DNA of 64,000 bases from positions 29,374,402 to 29,438,401 of the forward strand of contig NC_088301.1 of assembly GCF_032854445.1 (NCBI RefSeq), given 5' to 3'. Below the pieces are notes generated by a model. That model saw nothing but the letters and a program-made list of their open reading frames with translations. It was not told where the DNA came from and did no database searches. Positions 26,901-41,900 of this stretch are shown here, one piece after another. The number at the start of each line of letters is the position of its first letter. Within the stretch, counting starts at the first letter, position 1. This DNA is from Liolophura sinensis (lineage: Eukaryota; Mollusca; Polyplacophora; Chitonida; Chitonidae). A program made the translations under genes and the position numbers.

Positions 26901-29900
26901 AAGAAATCATTCCAACAAAAGCAGAGGTAGCTCACAGCAGACAACAGTTCACTGTTTGCTGGCGAGTGGCCCTCAGACAAATGCAAACGCACTAGTCTTC
27001 ACGGCGACAACCAGCATCCGTGCGCAGTCAGCTAAAGGGGTTAACTAATAGGGCCTCAGCTTATTGATATACTACAATGATTACCACAGCTAAATTAATT
27101 ACTTTTCTAGTCGATTGGGCAAATAGTGGCTGACGTCTGACCCTGCCAATTGCGGGCGGTCTTAGGCAATACTTTTGGCGAAGCTGTCAATTCTACTTAG
27201 ACAATCTTAACTGAACCTTTTTAAAGAAACTGTAGTAGAACTTTAGTGTTTCCGCCAGGGAGACAAACATCAAAACATGGCTGTAAACTGACAATGTACC
27301 GTGGAATTTTGCCTATATTTTTTCTTGCATCACGCTTCCGCAATCATTGGTTGACTAATGAGGCTAGAGTGGCTACCTGACTGAGGAAATCCTGTTCTGT
27401 ATAACATTCGATACAGGAGCCAGACATCGACGTCAATACAGGCTAATAAGCTTTACTGAGAGGAACTGGCGCATTGATATTGCTACAAAAGCCACACCAG
27501 ATATTCCCTGAAACGTTAGACATTTTACTGTTTGTAAAACGTCTACTTTTATTTCATCGCCGACTACGATTCGACGGAAAAGGAGATATTTTGTGCTGTT
27601 ACTTTCAGTTCTATTCAATATTCTGAGTATGGCTCCATTAGAAAGCTACATGAGCACTCTCACTACTTTATGAATAAAATGAATGAATGTGACTTGCCTA
27701 AATATAATTTATAGAGTAAACTCATTTAGCCTTGAGCATGAGAATGGTTTGTCGACGTGGCAAAATTCGAAGTTGTGACAGTCACGTACTGCCCTTGGAC
27801 ACCCGGGAATAGCTGTATCTTCTCTTATGACTAACGGGATACAGAATCAGATCTGACTGGCTGGTGTGACAGGTAGTGCAACCTGAAGGGTGAAAAAAAA
27901 AAAAAACAAAGCTCAATTTTAGGCATGGCAGATGTATTTAAGCGTGGTTAAGGGTGTAAGATTTAACCCAGAAAGTCGTGTCTTCACTGTCAGCCAATCA
28001 TCATCGATTCTGTATCCCTTTAAGACAAAGTTCGATCCCAGAATCTCGGCTACTCATAAATCTAGGATTGATCCCACGATAACTCATCAGGAATCGCAGT
28101 GATCGTTTAAAGGCTGCACCATACCAATTCTCATAAACTGTGGACACATATACTCGGACCCTAGTTCACGAAGTCATTTACCATAAAGCTTTGTAAGACA
28201 TGTTGTTCTTCCAAGATTTCAAAAATTGATATTAGAAAACTGAAAATAGTAATGCTATGGCAAGTTACAGTAATTGGTTTTATCAGGGTGTGGAAGATGT
28301 TCACAACGTTTTGTTCTTACTCAGCATTTACACACGGGAGGATCTGGATGTTGAATTTCCTTATAGCTGGATACTGTGGAGGAAGGCTTGGCCGTCACCG
28401 TTTGGGTCTCTAGTGCATATATCTTGTGATAATACGCCTATCCTACAAATTGCCTGCCTTTGCCTTGAAGTAATAATGTAAACCTTTTCTTGACATCGTT
28501 ATCTTCTGGAACTTGACATTGAATGGCTTACTGTTAATGAAATCATGACCTGAATTATACTTAGCCTACTTCTCTTGTCGAAAGAGTGAGGTGTAACTCT
28601 CTAGCTTGTTCGGTAAGTATACAATTCTAACTTCTCATTGAGTTCGGTGGCTGTAGATCTGAGCCACGGACAATTGCCATATCCTTATAACAACTAAAGG
28701 ACTCTGGACCAGACGGATTCAGACCAGGGCCCGGCGAAAATCGTGAGTGAGCATTAGCCTTCAGGTTACACAAATCCATTTGGCGTAGGCGTGAAATGCA
28801 TCCATAGTTTGGAGCCAAGAGGAAGTTGCTTACGACTATGTCCGTTGTCGGCTAGGAATTCAACGGAGTTAATAATCCATTTGACCTTTTAGGAGTTACG
28901 ACTAGCCGAGCCAACGCACAGCACGTCAAATCTTTGAAATGAGGTCAAACAAGTTCCTTCGACAACGAGCTCTATCTTCTAGAGTATATTGTATTTTCTG
29001 CTTTTAAGCGTTGAAGCGTATTGTGAAATTGTGGCATGGCCTTTCAAATGATATCTTTTCACCTGAAGGCTAATGAAGCATGAACTTCATGTTGAGTTCC
29101 AACGTTTTGAAATCTGCTTGTTAAACTAATTGGTCTCTCAAGATATGTAGTCTACTCAAGCAAACATCGCTTGCTTCTCGGGCAACTTGTGCGGTTTAAA
29201 CCATGTAACCAATTTGCTTGTATACGGCTGTTTCACATTATTAAATGGACGAAAAGTTTATATCTACTGTGTAGATAAGGAGACAAATTTGGTTTCGTGC
29301 GTTTTCTCTTGATGTGTTGACAGATTGATACAGCCCTTCATATGGAAGAATGTAGTCTAAAATATAATAGTGAGTGTTCTCCCTTCACTCACACGTCATC
29401 TAAATATACATATAAAAATAGTGCCCATGCATGGTTGTAGCTCCAACGCCTCTTTTTCTATTCAAGAGTTTCGATGGTATATTTCAGCAGTGTTTCGGTT
29501 ATTTCGGTTCCTGACGCGTTTGTCTGTGAGAGGGGATAAAAGGGGCAACGTTACATGTTATTACTGATAAAACTGGTGTGTCTAAGTTAATCCATCAAAA
29601 GCTTTCACTCCAAGGTTCTTAAATTTTACAATGAGTATAATTCTCTTGTAAGTAAATATGGATTGAACGTGCAGAATCTCTGGCGTTCTGCTTGATGATT
29701 GTGTCTAATTCCGCTTATCCCGGGGCTGGGGCTGTGTATTTATCGTGTTGAATTAGATCGCCACGTTGGATATTAAACAGTTGAAATCAAAGCGCTACTG
29801 TTTACGATTTGAATATTGATTTCATTCAGTCGCCTAGAGCATACCTTGCGTCTTTCCAACACCAATGAAAACTGTTCACTGCTTCTCTTTGCATGATTCC

Positions 29901-32900
29901 GTCCTATTTTCATACTTCATATACTTATTTTAGTTCTTTGGTGGTTTGTGTTATACGTCGTTTTGGGAGTTGGCCTTGCGATTATTAACCTGGAAGATCC
30001 CTATTAGTTGACGGCTGGTATACGGGTACGATTTCAGGATTAATATAAAGTTCACGAAATATGTAGATCCCAGAGGTAAACTCGGACTTGTGGAAGCAAA
30101 CCCTCTATAAGTGTAAACGCCTTTGTGTTAACACATTACATTATAATGCTCAGCTTGACGAAAGTCCTGTGGACCATATAAATGGGGTTGAACAATGAAT
30201 AATGAGCAACGTCAGTTCGATATAATGAATTGGCAGTGTGACTTGTGAAATACTATATCTGTTTACGTGACCAATGATGCGACTTCGTTGGTGCACAGCT
30301 GCTGGCATCAAACAACTAGGTAGTTCGGGCCGACATTCAAGGAAGGTCAAGTGGCAACTTCATTTCATTCTAACTAACGAATCTAATCCCTTGTTACTCG
30401 TGAACTTTAGGAAATGCTGTATTCATGACATATGTGACATAATTAACTGCAGGCTATAACAAGGCTGATTAATAGCTTCTTTCCACTTGCTTTCCACCTT
30501 TGTATCTGGTTATAAACGTTCCCACGTGCTCTCCTCTGATTTTATTTCTCTTGTTTTATATTTGTTGAAAAATTAATTTGTTAAATTTAACAGAAAGTCT
30601 GATGTTTGAGTTATTGCTGCAGATGATTTTGTGAAATATAATACACATATTCTACTAATTCAACATAATCATTCTATTAGACTAACAGGATATTATATTG
30701 AATATGACAGAATATTATTACAATATCAGAATACCTTCTAGCATCACTCAGACAAGACACTTTCTGTTAAATTTAACACATTAATCTTTTGAGTGTATTA
30801 CTTTGCGTGGTTACCGTAGAACTCCAGGAAAGGTTGCCAATTTATATTTATAACTTTCGATTCATTGGATTTTTTTAGTCTTGTTAGACAGATATATCTT
30901 ATGTTTTATAATTTCAATCGATCGACAAGTAATAATATTCGATGATATAATATGTTCATAAATTCTAATCATCCTAAACTTTCCTCTGTCAAATAATTCA
31001 AAATGTTTGTGTTTCTTTTGAATGCCTAAAGCGATCGCTCAAATGTACAAATGTAGGTCAGAGTGTCTACGCACACATGTACATGGAATTCGGTTAATTC
31101 AATGTGTTAATCTTTCCGTAGTACAACACAATTAAGTTGATCGAATGGAACCTGTTTATGTTGGAAGTGTTGTTTGTGTGTGTATGGTATCATGTAGTAT
31201 AAACAGTTTTGTTTTGACTTAGGCCTATGGCATTTGTTCGTGTCAGCTGACCATTGCCATATAAATTCATTCCGAGTTGTCCGCTACCAGACCGTGACAA
31301 TTGTAAGAGAATAGCTCAGGCAACTATTCCGCGGAGATTGTCTTGTGACACCGCGTCTACAAGGGAATTCACGTGGATGACATATTTTGTTCTGGCGTGA
31401 TATAATGTGTTTTTCCTAGACACAGGACAAAACTTCATTTTTGTTACTATCCGAAGAAGTTGTTTATTCACGAGATGGGCTTGTCCTTTCGGCAATGTTT
31501 GAGATGAGACAGTTCCAAGCAGTACAATTGTGCGGTGCGACATAACTGGAGAATCAGTGATTGAGTCCATTGACCTTAATGCCTCATCAGTCATGTTCAT
31601 ACTTACTTAAACAGAAAGTATCTACATTACACAGGCTTCTTGGAATACAGAATTGATGACTAGTCTGTTAGGAATACTGGACGCCACGTCTACGAAAACG
31701 GGCGAGAGCTGCGCCAAAACCTATAAAACTAACCAGGTCGATTGACCAGAGTTTTGCCTTCTATTGCTCACGCGTTGAATTTACTTGTAGAAACGTGTTG
31801 TCCAGTAGGACAACGCCTTCCAGGGAATATCTCGTTAACAGGGCAACTGCGTTCCATGTCGTAATAAATCGCCTGACGGCCAGTTCGCTTCCCAAGTTTG
31901 GACATCAATCTTTCCCCGTCACAGCAATATTTTATCAATAGAAACATTATCTAGTCTGTTTTCGCCGGATAACAGCCCTGAGCTGACGACAACGTTTTGT
32001 GAAGACTGTCGACAGCAGTACCAGTTCACCTAGCCACGCGATCTTCAGCAATTCTAATCCTGTCAATTAATTTTACTCATCAGATTTTACGATTCCACGC
32101 TCAGGAGAAAAAAAGACATTTCTGTGGCTTCAAAAAGTATCTCAAGCTGCATGTATTGTTTTTGCAGACGGAGATGCGGATGGCTGAGTAGTTCTGTGCA
32201 AAAAATGTAATATCCCTGAGCTTTGTTGGCTGTATTATAGTCAGAGTCAGAAATGTTGACGGGACAAACCTTGCTTTGGAGAGATGTATTTAAAGAAATA
32301 CACCAAAATTTTCAGTAAGGCAGTGCTAAATTTGGCCTAATAATATTCATGGGGTTTCTTATTAGAGAGCTGTAGATTTCAAATATGAGAAAATCTGAAG
32401 AGTTTCAGTTTGTAAGTCTGCAATAACGCTGTTGAAATACATTCAACACAAAAATTATCACGAAAAGTATTCTACCTGATAAAGGCTATCCTGAACTGCA
32501 GCAGAGCACAAAACAAATACCTTATGTTTTGACTGCGACTTCCAACATTCCCAGGACAGTCTAAATTTTTGTACATGTATATGACATTTGTACACATACA
32601 AGAATCACCACTGAATATGGGTGTGAAGTTTGAATGTAACAGCGGGCTAAAATTGGGGATTGAAAAGACATTCGTCTGTATAAGTCTAAATAAACAGAAA
32701 AAATCCATGTTCAGTAGTTTTACGCTACTTTGATCTACTTTTTTCTGCCAGTATTATTGACAAAGCCTACATCGAATTAAAAGTTTTATTCCAATTGCAG
32801 TGTTCAGTACGGCTTGGAATCTCTTTGTTTTCCTCACATTCACTGTTTTTTAAATCCCATCTCGATAGTGTTTCTTTGCAGCAGTGCCGTGTCAGTACAA

Positions 32901-35900
32901 TGGCTCGGGTGGGGCGGTTTACTTGCCTTCGGTTGTCTCAGTGAAGCAGCACTAGATAAAAGAGCGATGGAAATCCGTACTGCAACAAGGAGTCACATTA
33001 CATGCACTCTAAGGATTCCTTCGTCGTCATATGACTGAAAAATTAAGTACGACGTTAAGCCCAAGCACTTACTCACTCACTCTTCGTTCTTTGGAGGTTT
33101 GTATTAAACGTCGTTTTGGGAATTGGCCTCGCGATTTTTGCCCTTTGACCGGTCCTTACGAAGCAGTCGCATCATGCGTAACGCCCGTGTCAAAATATAG
33201 ATCCGTCACCATGGCAAATGCGCTTAATATCCCTGGAACGTCCATATGGGTTGTCGGCTGGTATACGAATGTCTGTTTCGACGCATAGATTCGCACATCA
33301 CAGAAGTCAGATAGTATTTCTTTCGCAAGATTATAACCTGTAAATCCACCAATGTGACACAGCTGAAAACCGTTTCAAGTAACAAACAGTAGCCTAGAGA
33401 CCGGATGCATGAACGAATCCATCCATCGACTTTTTGCTACATTAAAAGTAACTAACAGTGCGAAAACCATGGAAGCACTAACTTTTTGCCTCTAATTTCT
33501 AAATGTATTTTTGGTTTGACAGAATCGCCTCGATACTTTTGGAACTCTGAGGAATCAGCTTACTTTGCCGTTGATATAGATTAATAACAGAAGCCACTGG
33601 GTATTCCTTCAAATGGCCATTACCCCGGTGGCATGGAGTTACCTTTGCGAACTCCGTTTGGGATAACGGAGTGAAGACATGGGAAAATTGACATCCATTA
33701 CTCGAACCGTCTCGAGACTACAATGTCTTTTGGGCTATATGCCGAGTTTTACTTGCCATGGCGGCTTAAGGATACTAGGGGCTGTTCACACAGAGACCTT
33801 TCATTGACCACCCCAGAAGAGTTCCATTCGCCCGGCTTGCTGGCGTCCAGTGGCTTTTAAGGAGACAGAAGGGACCCGGAGAAAGGGATAATCAAAGCTA
33901 GGTCTCGCTATATGGCTTCATCATGGTCCTAATTGGATAAAAGACAGAATGCATTAATCTTTTGATACAGGGCTGCCTTTAGACCACTTCTGTCACAGTC
34001 TGCATAGGACTCCGCCAACAACAAACGACATTTGAGCGGCAGGTTTTTTGTAGCTTTTCAATATTTATTCCACCATATTACAAGCTTGATGTATTTTGCC
34101 CATGCATGGGTTGAATTTCAGGAAGGGAGAGGGGTAGGGAGCGTAGATGAGATTAGGCTGGTTAATTTTCGAACCCATACTCTGTATTCAAACCAATTCA
34201 GACAAACACTTTATGAGTTTTTTTTTTAGTGTAACAAAATGTTATATGCATGTTGAGGAAAGGACACATGGGGACAGCGACGCTGTATAGGCGGGAGCGA
34301 AGGGGATAAGAAAGATGATTTTAGATATTGATTCTGAAAATTTTCTTCATTATTGCGTTAAACAACAATCATATAAATAAATATGTGGCGAAAAGTGTAA
34401 AACCGTTCAGAACATGGATTTCCAAGAATAGAGTTTTATTTATTTAATTATTTGATTGTTATTTATCACCAAACTCACATTTTTCTCATACTTTGACGGT
34501 CATTTTTCATGACTTCAGGAAAGCTGAGTGTCCGTCATAATATCAGCAAGCTTTGGCAAGTTACTGACAGACTTTTAATTACTATTTCCGGCGCCAGTCC
34601 AGGTACAAATGATGTGTCATCCTGGTCTGCCAGAAAATAGTGTTGTGTCTTTGCATGAGGTGCGTCAGCCCTTTAGGATTGTAGGTGAAATCGGATAATT
34701 TGGATCTCCAAATCTGTAATTCTTGTCCTCGATTACAGTGAAGACTGAAAGGCTTACATCTTGCTTCCATCAACTGCTATCCTCTCATCTCCTACTTATT
34801 TCTTTACACCTGCGTTTCATTTAAGATTTTTCTTAACCTGTAGTGATCGACTGCATCAATATTTTACTGTCACTGTATCACTGTTTCATGTACTCAAGTA
34901 AGATGAATGAAAATCGGGCAAATCAGCTGCTCTAGCAAAAACCACTGTACGTCATCTAAATAATGAACCGCATTGCCGACATCCAGGCTCTACTAAATGA
35001 AGGGCAGCTGTTTTCGGTTGGGGAATGCGGATTTTCGAGGTCTAGTTTACTCCTGCACAAAACTTTTTTTGTGGCTTTGGAAAGTGTGTGATCAAGGAAA
35101 CAACATTCGCTGATCAACGACCGGGATACAACAAGAGTGGAAACATCCTCCCAGTAAATTAAAATATTCGAATGTCTCTAATTTAATGTGTCATAGAGTT
35201 TAAACATAGTAGATACATCTGAATTAAGGTGCTGCTTAGTGTGGTGATCTACCATTGACCATAGTATTACTGGAGACGCTGGATAAATCTTTCTGAAGTA
35301 GCTTTGGGGAGTTCATTTCTGCTTGAAAATAGAATTAACTATCTTCATGTACTGTAAGCCTACGCATCTTTTCTCCATACACTTTATTTCTCTGAAGATA
35401 AGTGGAAACTGTAGCTGGTATACCACCGATATAAATCGCGAGAGGGCATCCTTTCTAGCTGCGATAAGCAGGGCCCAATTTCACGAAGCTCTCTTAATGT
35501 TACGAGCTCGCAACTACCATGACGACGTAATGCCTACAGCCTTGGTTGCCGTGGTAGTTTAGCAAACGTAACTTTAAGAGTGCTTCGTGGAAGGGGCCTT
35601 GGCTCTGTAAATCTGTCCGTGTGTCGGTCGGTCGGTCGATCCGTAGGTCAAATTGTTGACATCCTAACTGATAACACAGATCCTTCACTCGCACATGTTT
35701 CTGTCTTCTTTTATACCCAGAAGTTGGTAAAGTTACTTTCAATTATAGCTGAATACTATTTGATTGCAAACAAAAATGATTTCATTTGATGTGTCCACAC
35801 TGAATGAATTACATAAATAGATTTAGGAGTGTTTATTACTGAAATACAGTATCTTAATACAAAGTACAGACTTTTCCGTCTTTATACCAGCCGATCGATT

Positions 35901-38900
35901 TAGAGCATCTTTGGACCCTCCGCTTTGGATGCAGAGCCTATTTGGTTATTTATTGATCGACTGTTGTTGACAGAAGCTAACTTTGCTATCGCTGTGTCCA
36001 GCTGGTTGATCAGATTAGGGTGACTCCGCCGCCCGAAGAGACGCTTCACTGCCTTTAAAAGTACCCTGCTGCCTTCGAAAGTATAAATAAAGGACTGGAA
36101 AACTAAGAAAATAACTGGTACTAACACAACGACTGTCATAAAAACTGGACATCTTTGAAGTTTACAAATAACTATACACAACCCTTTTTCGTTTTATAAA
36201 TAGAAATCGTGATGGACGTTTTCTTCATGGGAAACAGATGTTTTTCGTAATTGAATAGATACAAAAAGCAATTTCATTGTTACCTGTCACTAGATACCAG
36301 GAGATATGTAAACTTCATGAGTTAGTAATTTCATGAAGACATATCCTGATTGGGGAGCCTTTGTGAGTTAGAATTAAGAATTGCGTGTTTTGTACATAGT
36401 CAAGCCCATATGTAAACTTCATCAGTTAGTAATTTCATGAAGACATATCCTGATCGGGGAGCCTTTGTGAGTTAGAATTAGGAATTGCGTGTTTTATACA
36501 TGGTCAAGCTCATAGCCTATAGGACCGAAACAATGAGACCAGTGAGTATATGGAGGAACAGATGTAAACAACGTAACTGTAAGCGCATTGTGTGGGAGGA
36601 TATAATTTATTTATTTATTTATCTGATTGGTGTTTTACGCCGTACTCAAGAATATTTCACTTATACGACGGCGGCCAGCCCGGGGGAAACCCACGACCAT
36701 CCGCAGGCTGCTGGCAGGCTTTTCCACGTACGGTCGGAGAAGAAGCCAGCATGAGCTGGACTTGAACTCACAGCGACCGCATTGGTGAGAGACTCCTGGG
36801 TCATTGCGTTGCGCTAGCGCGCTAACCAACTGAGCCACGGAGGCCCCGGGATGATATAATAAATAAAGCCCTGAGATTTCACTGTCGATGACAAAAGATT
36901 CTTCGCTTGAATTTTTCCGCTTCGTATTGATACTGGGGCTATATGTAGTTCTCCACTTCCAAAATGCCGTCCTCATCACCTGCTCTCCGCTTCTGTTACG
37001 AATCAAAGAAATGATGACGAGAACTATAATCTCTGGCAGGTTTTAAGTATAACACTGTTTGTAATAATAGAACCTGACTAACACACGAGCTACTGTGGCA
37101 GAGTTATCCGTTGGGTTGTGCGTTTGACACCTGTCAGATACAAAGATATCATGTGGGCAGATTTGATATCGTATAGTAAGAGTGAAGGTCTACCAGCAAC
37201 CTGCGGATTGTCGTGGGTTTCCTCCCACCATAATAGTGGTAGTCTTCGTATATTATTCTGAAACACCAATCAAATAAGTGAATGCATCCTGATACCTCAG
37301 GTGTAAACACATTACAGTGTTTTTCAGGCTACAAACAGCCATTTGCCGTATATAACGTATATAAAACAATAGCAAGCAGTGAAAATGAGATAATAGGGAG
37401 GTTTCAGTCGACAGATACGGCATAAGAACGGATTAGTTTAATTTTGAACGAGGGTAACATATAGAGCTCACACGAGATTTGACCCACATGCCAATCTGTG
37501 CATACGACAGATGCCGTGTTTAACTGAATAAATCAATGACCGTCGATTAACACTGAAAGATTGGGCAAGGCTAAACTTGAAATTACCTAGTAATTTTAAT
37601 TTCTAAGCTTTGATTTCTAAACTTTTGAACTTGAATTTTGACAGATCACTCGCTAGAACGACATTCGTGCTCTTTATTTAATAAATATTTTTCTTTGTCA
37701 AAATAAATATTGTTTTACAGCACATTTATTAAATTTAGGTATGATGTGAAATGATTTCTAAAATCTGTCTGTTTCTTTTTGTCTCTTTCCCCTCCAAACA
37801 CCGCGAGCGTCAAGTAGTCTAAGCACCAGAAGGCATGTAAAAAAAAAACGTCGATATTTCATTAAAATGGAATTGTAACATAGCCTCTACTCGCTCAATC
37901 ATAACGTCTTGTTTTAGTTTTCCGCTCATATAACTGTCATTGGGGAAGACTTTATGAGAAGCAGGTCACAAAGGATTGATAATTGATGACAGTGTGAAAG
38001 TGAAGGGTAATATGTGTAGAGCGAAGATTTACATTAATTTTGGTTGTCACATTAAGTGTATCCTTTCTCAGTCATGGATCTAATCTAACGCTGTAACTTT
38101 TTGTCACCTGTTAAATAACAAAGATATTTTAGCGAAGGGTTTAGATCATCACCACGACAAAACATTACTGTTTATAGACTTTTATAAGTCTACATTATTC
38201 AGTGAATGAAAATCATGGCCTTTGCGAAGGCACCGGTTTAAACAGCCTTTGGTGAAGAGAAACTTGAATTATTCTCCACAGTCAGTTTTTCATGGCGGTC
38301 AGTTTTATGGGTAAAGGAAACACTATTGCGGACGGCCACAGGAGCGTCGTCGACCATTTATTGTTACCAAAGCCTCAAAAACAGTGAAAGGGGAGATGGG
38401 GTGGGGGGCTGGGTGGTGGGGTGTTGGGCTGGGTGGTGGGCTGGGTGGTGGGCTGGGTGGGGGGATGGGTGGTGGGGTGGTGGGCTGGGTGGTGGGGTGG
38501 GTGGCGGGCTGGGTGGTGGGCTGGGGAAGGGAGATCCACGAATTCCTTGTCCAAGGCCGGGATTGAAAGGTAATTGTTCTGATTTGCGATTAGTGTGATT
38601 CCTTTGACTCAAAGGCCGGTGAAAAATACGCTTATAAATGTTGCCTTGGTTTGATTACATGGTTCCCAGGCTCTAGAAAGCAGTAACTGAACATGCCAAC
38701 AACGCCTGGGCAATTCCATTTCTCTCTTCCATGAGCTGCGTAACTTGATAAAAGCTATATAACATGATATCTCTCTTTTATTCCCACAGTGCATCGCTTT
38801 CTTCACGTTTACCTGGGAACTGGGTTTGTTCATGTGTAAGTTTGTCCACTACATGCAGAATGTCTCCATGATCTGCTCTGTGGTGACCCTTACCGTCATG

Positions 38901-41900
38901 AGTGTGGAGAGGTAAGACTACCACCCTTAGTGTTCTCAACTTAAAATGATATATACATGTGCATGTTTGGAAAAAAAACTTTAAACGTTAACTTTGTGGT
39001 TCTCTAAAATGTATTTCTTACTTATGAATGGTTTTTCAACATTGTTTTTCTAGCGTTATTTTTTTAAAATTGTAATATCTTTGCAATATATAACATCATT
39101 GATATTGAATTACATATAACAGGGTAGTTGGTATATAATGGTTGTTATATGGGTTTAAGCATTCGGCCCTCAGTTAGGGAGACGCAAACCTCGTGCTCGA
39201 CGTGGTAACCTATATTCATTTTATAAACAAACGCCATTTTCAACGTGTAAAATATCTTTACATCATACCCACTAATAATTTTTGACTGAAGGCCTGTGGA
39301 TACAGGCCCTGTTACAGACTGGGCTTGTAGCAGAGCCAGTCAATACGCGGTATATGATGCGACAAGTACAAATGCCGATGTGTCGATTTACTTGATGTAA
39401 ACAAAGAAGTACAATTATGTTTCTTGGATTGTGCCAGAATCAAGATGTTAAAACCTATATTTTATTCTGCGTTGTGTGTCTGTTTGTGGTAGTGTTTGAC
39501 CATTAAAACAGAATTTAACTGATGTATTTCTCTAAATACCAGGAACACTTTAGATCTGAATTCACCACGCTCTTATCAGAATATGACTGTATTTAAGCGT
39601 GAGCAGAACAAAGGAAATGGGAAGGAAATTAAAACAGAAATTTCAACTTCAGTGAACTGAATGTAATATCTTCAGAAAGCTGGTCTGGTAAAAATATGCC
39701 GGCACTGAAAAAATCTGTTCGTCAATCGAAATGTCAAGACAACAACAATGACAGCCCACTGATCAGCCACTCCCTTTCAAATGTTGGAAGGCTATACTCC
39801 TGTAGTTTTTGTATCCCTACCAATCAGCCTTACCAACAAGCAAGTGGTTTTCCCTTGTATTTGTCAGTGTATGGTTGGTGATTTAGTCCGAGATGTCACT
39901 GCCACTGTCGAGGTAACATTCTTCTTACAACAGCCTATGTGTAGCAGCCTTTAAATGGTTGTAAATTTCATGTGATATATAGCGGGGAATGAAGTTATAT
40001 TTACCAGCAGGTAAAGCGGGAAGGCAGATGTGATATACTCTCTTTGATTACAAGCGCACAATTCACTGACTACCTGACTCTTGCATGCCCTCGCCATGAT
40101 ACAGATATAATACTGTGGATTACGTAAAGCCATACAAATTCCTTCATTTAAATTACCTGACCGGAGATGTATCGATTTTTAACTCTTTCAAATTTATATT
40201 TGATAATATTTATTAATTTCAATCAATGGGCAAGGCAGCCACACTTTTCACACTCAGGGAATTCGCAGTAAATTGGAACGACCTACCGTGCCTTCATATG
40301 AGCAACGAGACGCACAGGAAAAAGTATATAATGTTAAACACTGTTTCTCTCCCAAGAGAAACTCAGCATGACATTAGCACGTTAACAAAGAGATCCCTTT
40401 GTATCCATCTACATAAAGACTGCAGCACTGGACCATCAGAAATTCTTCCCATTTTAACGTGAAAAAAGGCATTGAAATAAATGTTTTTTGAAAGAAAAAA
40501 TACATTTCGGTTAACCATTGCAAGATAAATGGATCAGGGTTCAATTGTCGTGTTGGTAATTTCTTTACGGTTGGATTACAGAGTTTCCCTCGTTACCAAG
40601 ACGAGTGAGTATGTGGTTGCAGTGCACCAAATGTGGTTGGCATCTTTGGCGCACAAATGATGCTGTTTTTGTCGTTCAGCAAAAATGGAAATTGAGACTT
40701 TTGAGAACCATTACGAGAAAGTGCTGCGCTTTTTATATGTAAGGCTATAGTATCCATTCCGAAAATCATGCATTTCTAGAGTAGCTAACATTGACCTGCA
40801 ACATTCCATCGGGGATCGCTGTAAATTATCCCCGAGTCTGCACCATGTCACTTCAACCTTGGGTCGTTTTAAATTGTAACCAATAGAACTGTTTGTATAT
40901 CCTTGTTAGCAGAATTTTAAAGAACGCCGTTGGTGTTACACCAGTACATGCACCAGTACAATCTTGCAAACTAATTTCTTGGGGCTTCGTGTGCCATTTA
41001 TTTTGTATGATCAATGATAGCCTAAAAGACGATTTGCAGTTTCGTTATGACAAAGTAAGTTTCCTGATTTATCATTACTGACTTTAAATCTACTACACTA
41101 ACACCAAGGCCTCAAGATCCAACTATCCATCCAGCTCGTCCTAATAGAATACATAGTAACATCGTCTACGTGTAAAACCTTGAATTAATAAGTTATTAAT
41201 TATATCCAAGTACATCTAACAAAGGCGATTAGAAATAGTGACAAAAGATGTATGATTTACTTGTACATTCTCAAAAAAGGCGAGAAAAGCAGCAAGGAAA
41301 CGTGATTGATAAGGACAGAGAGAGTAGGCTGCTTTCTACTGACATTATGATCGACGTCGCATGGTTTAACAATCCATTTGTAACAGATAATGCTGTAATT
41401 ACGTTATTCTGTAGTAACTGTTTCTGAAAAGGGAACTGTATAAACGATGCTAGTTATTCGGGCCACGAACGGGATGTTCCTCAGTTTCTGACAAGATAGG
41501 TTTCTAAATTTCCTTAACTTATTCACTGTCTATGTACACAGACAGTCAGCTCGTGGTTAAACGTCAAAGCTACCACTTTTTCAAGGGGATAGTGGAGACA
41601 TTAGAAAGCTATGAGAAGAGACCGATCAATCTAGCTTCAACTTCAGCACGCCTAAAATCCCACTGACTTCATTGTCGCATTTGAATTTGCATACTATATG
41701 GAAACAGCGACAGAAATCCACGAAGCAAAATGCAAGCGGCCTTGTTTGTGTTGGTTTGTTGGTTTGCTGGTTTGAAGCCTCGCACAATGATTACTCGCAG
41801 CACACGCTAGTTTTTGCTGGGAAACTGTTATATACGTGGTTTCAGATAAAGTCTTTTGTACTTGTTCATGTGTATATAGTTCTTGAATTTTCAATGTATG

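Larger units (their letters stand above)
8372..38789 (+). other. Intron 1 of the GPCR gene (30.4 kb)
   Basis: This GT-AG intron holds most of the repeats listed separately. I see no exon of the receptor in it. Stretches where I recognise nothing beyond ordinary AT-rich sequence are about 8903-10320, 11090-11860, 12690-15480, 16900-20360, 22670-24020, 25950-29920, 30790-32870, 33290-35460 and 37290-38390. The only candidate gene inside is the minus-strand unit at 35900-36139. Confidence 0.9.

Noticed and set aside
36635-37006. 123-codon minus-strand frame
   Set aside because: Most of it is the SINE at 36607-36852; the rest has no recognisable domain.
38364-38612. Pro-rich minus-strand and Gly/Trp-rich plus-strand frames
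   Set aside because: Both are translations of the G-rich minisatellite.
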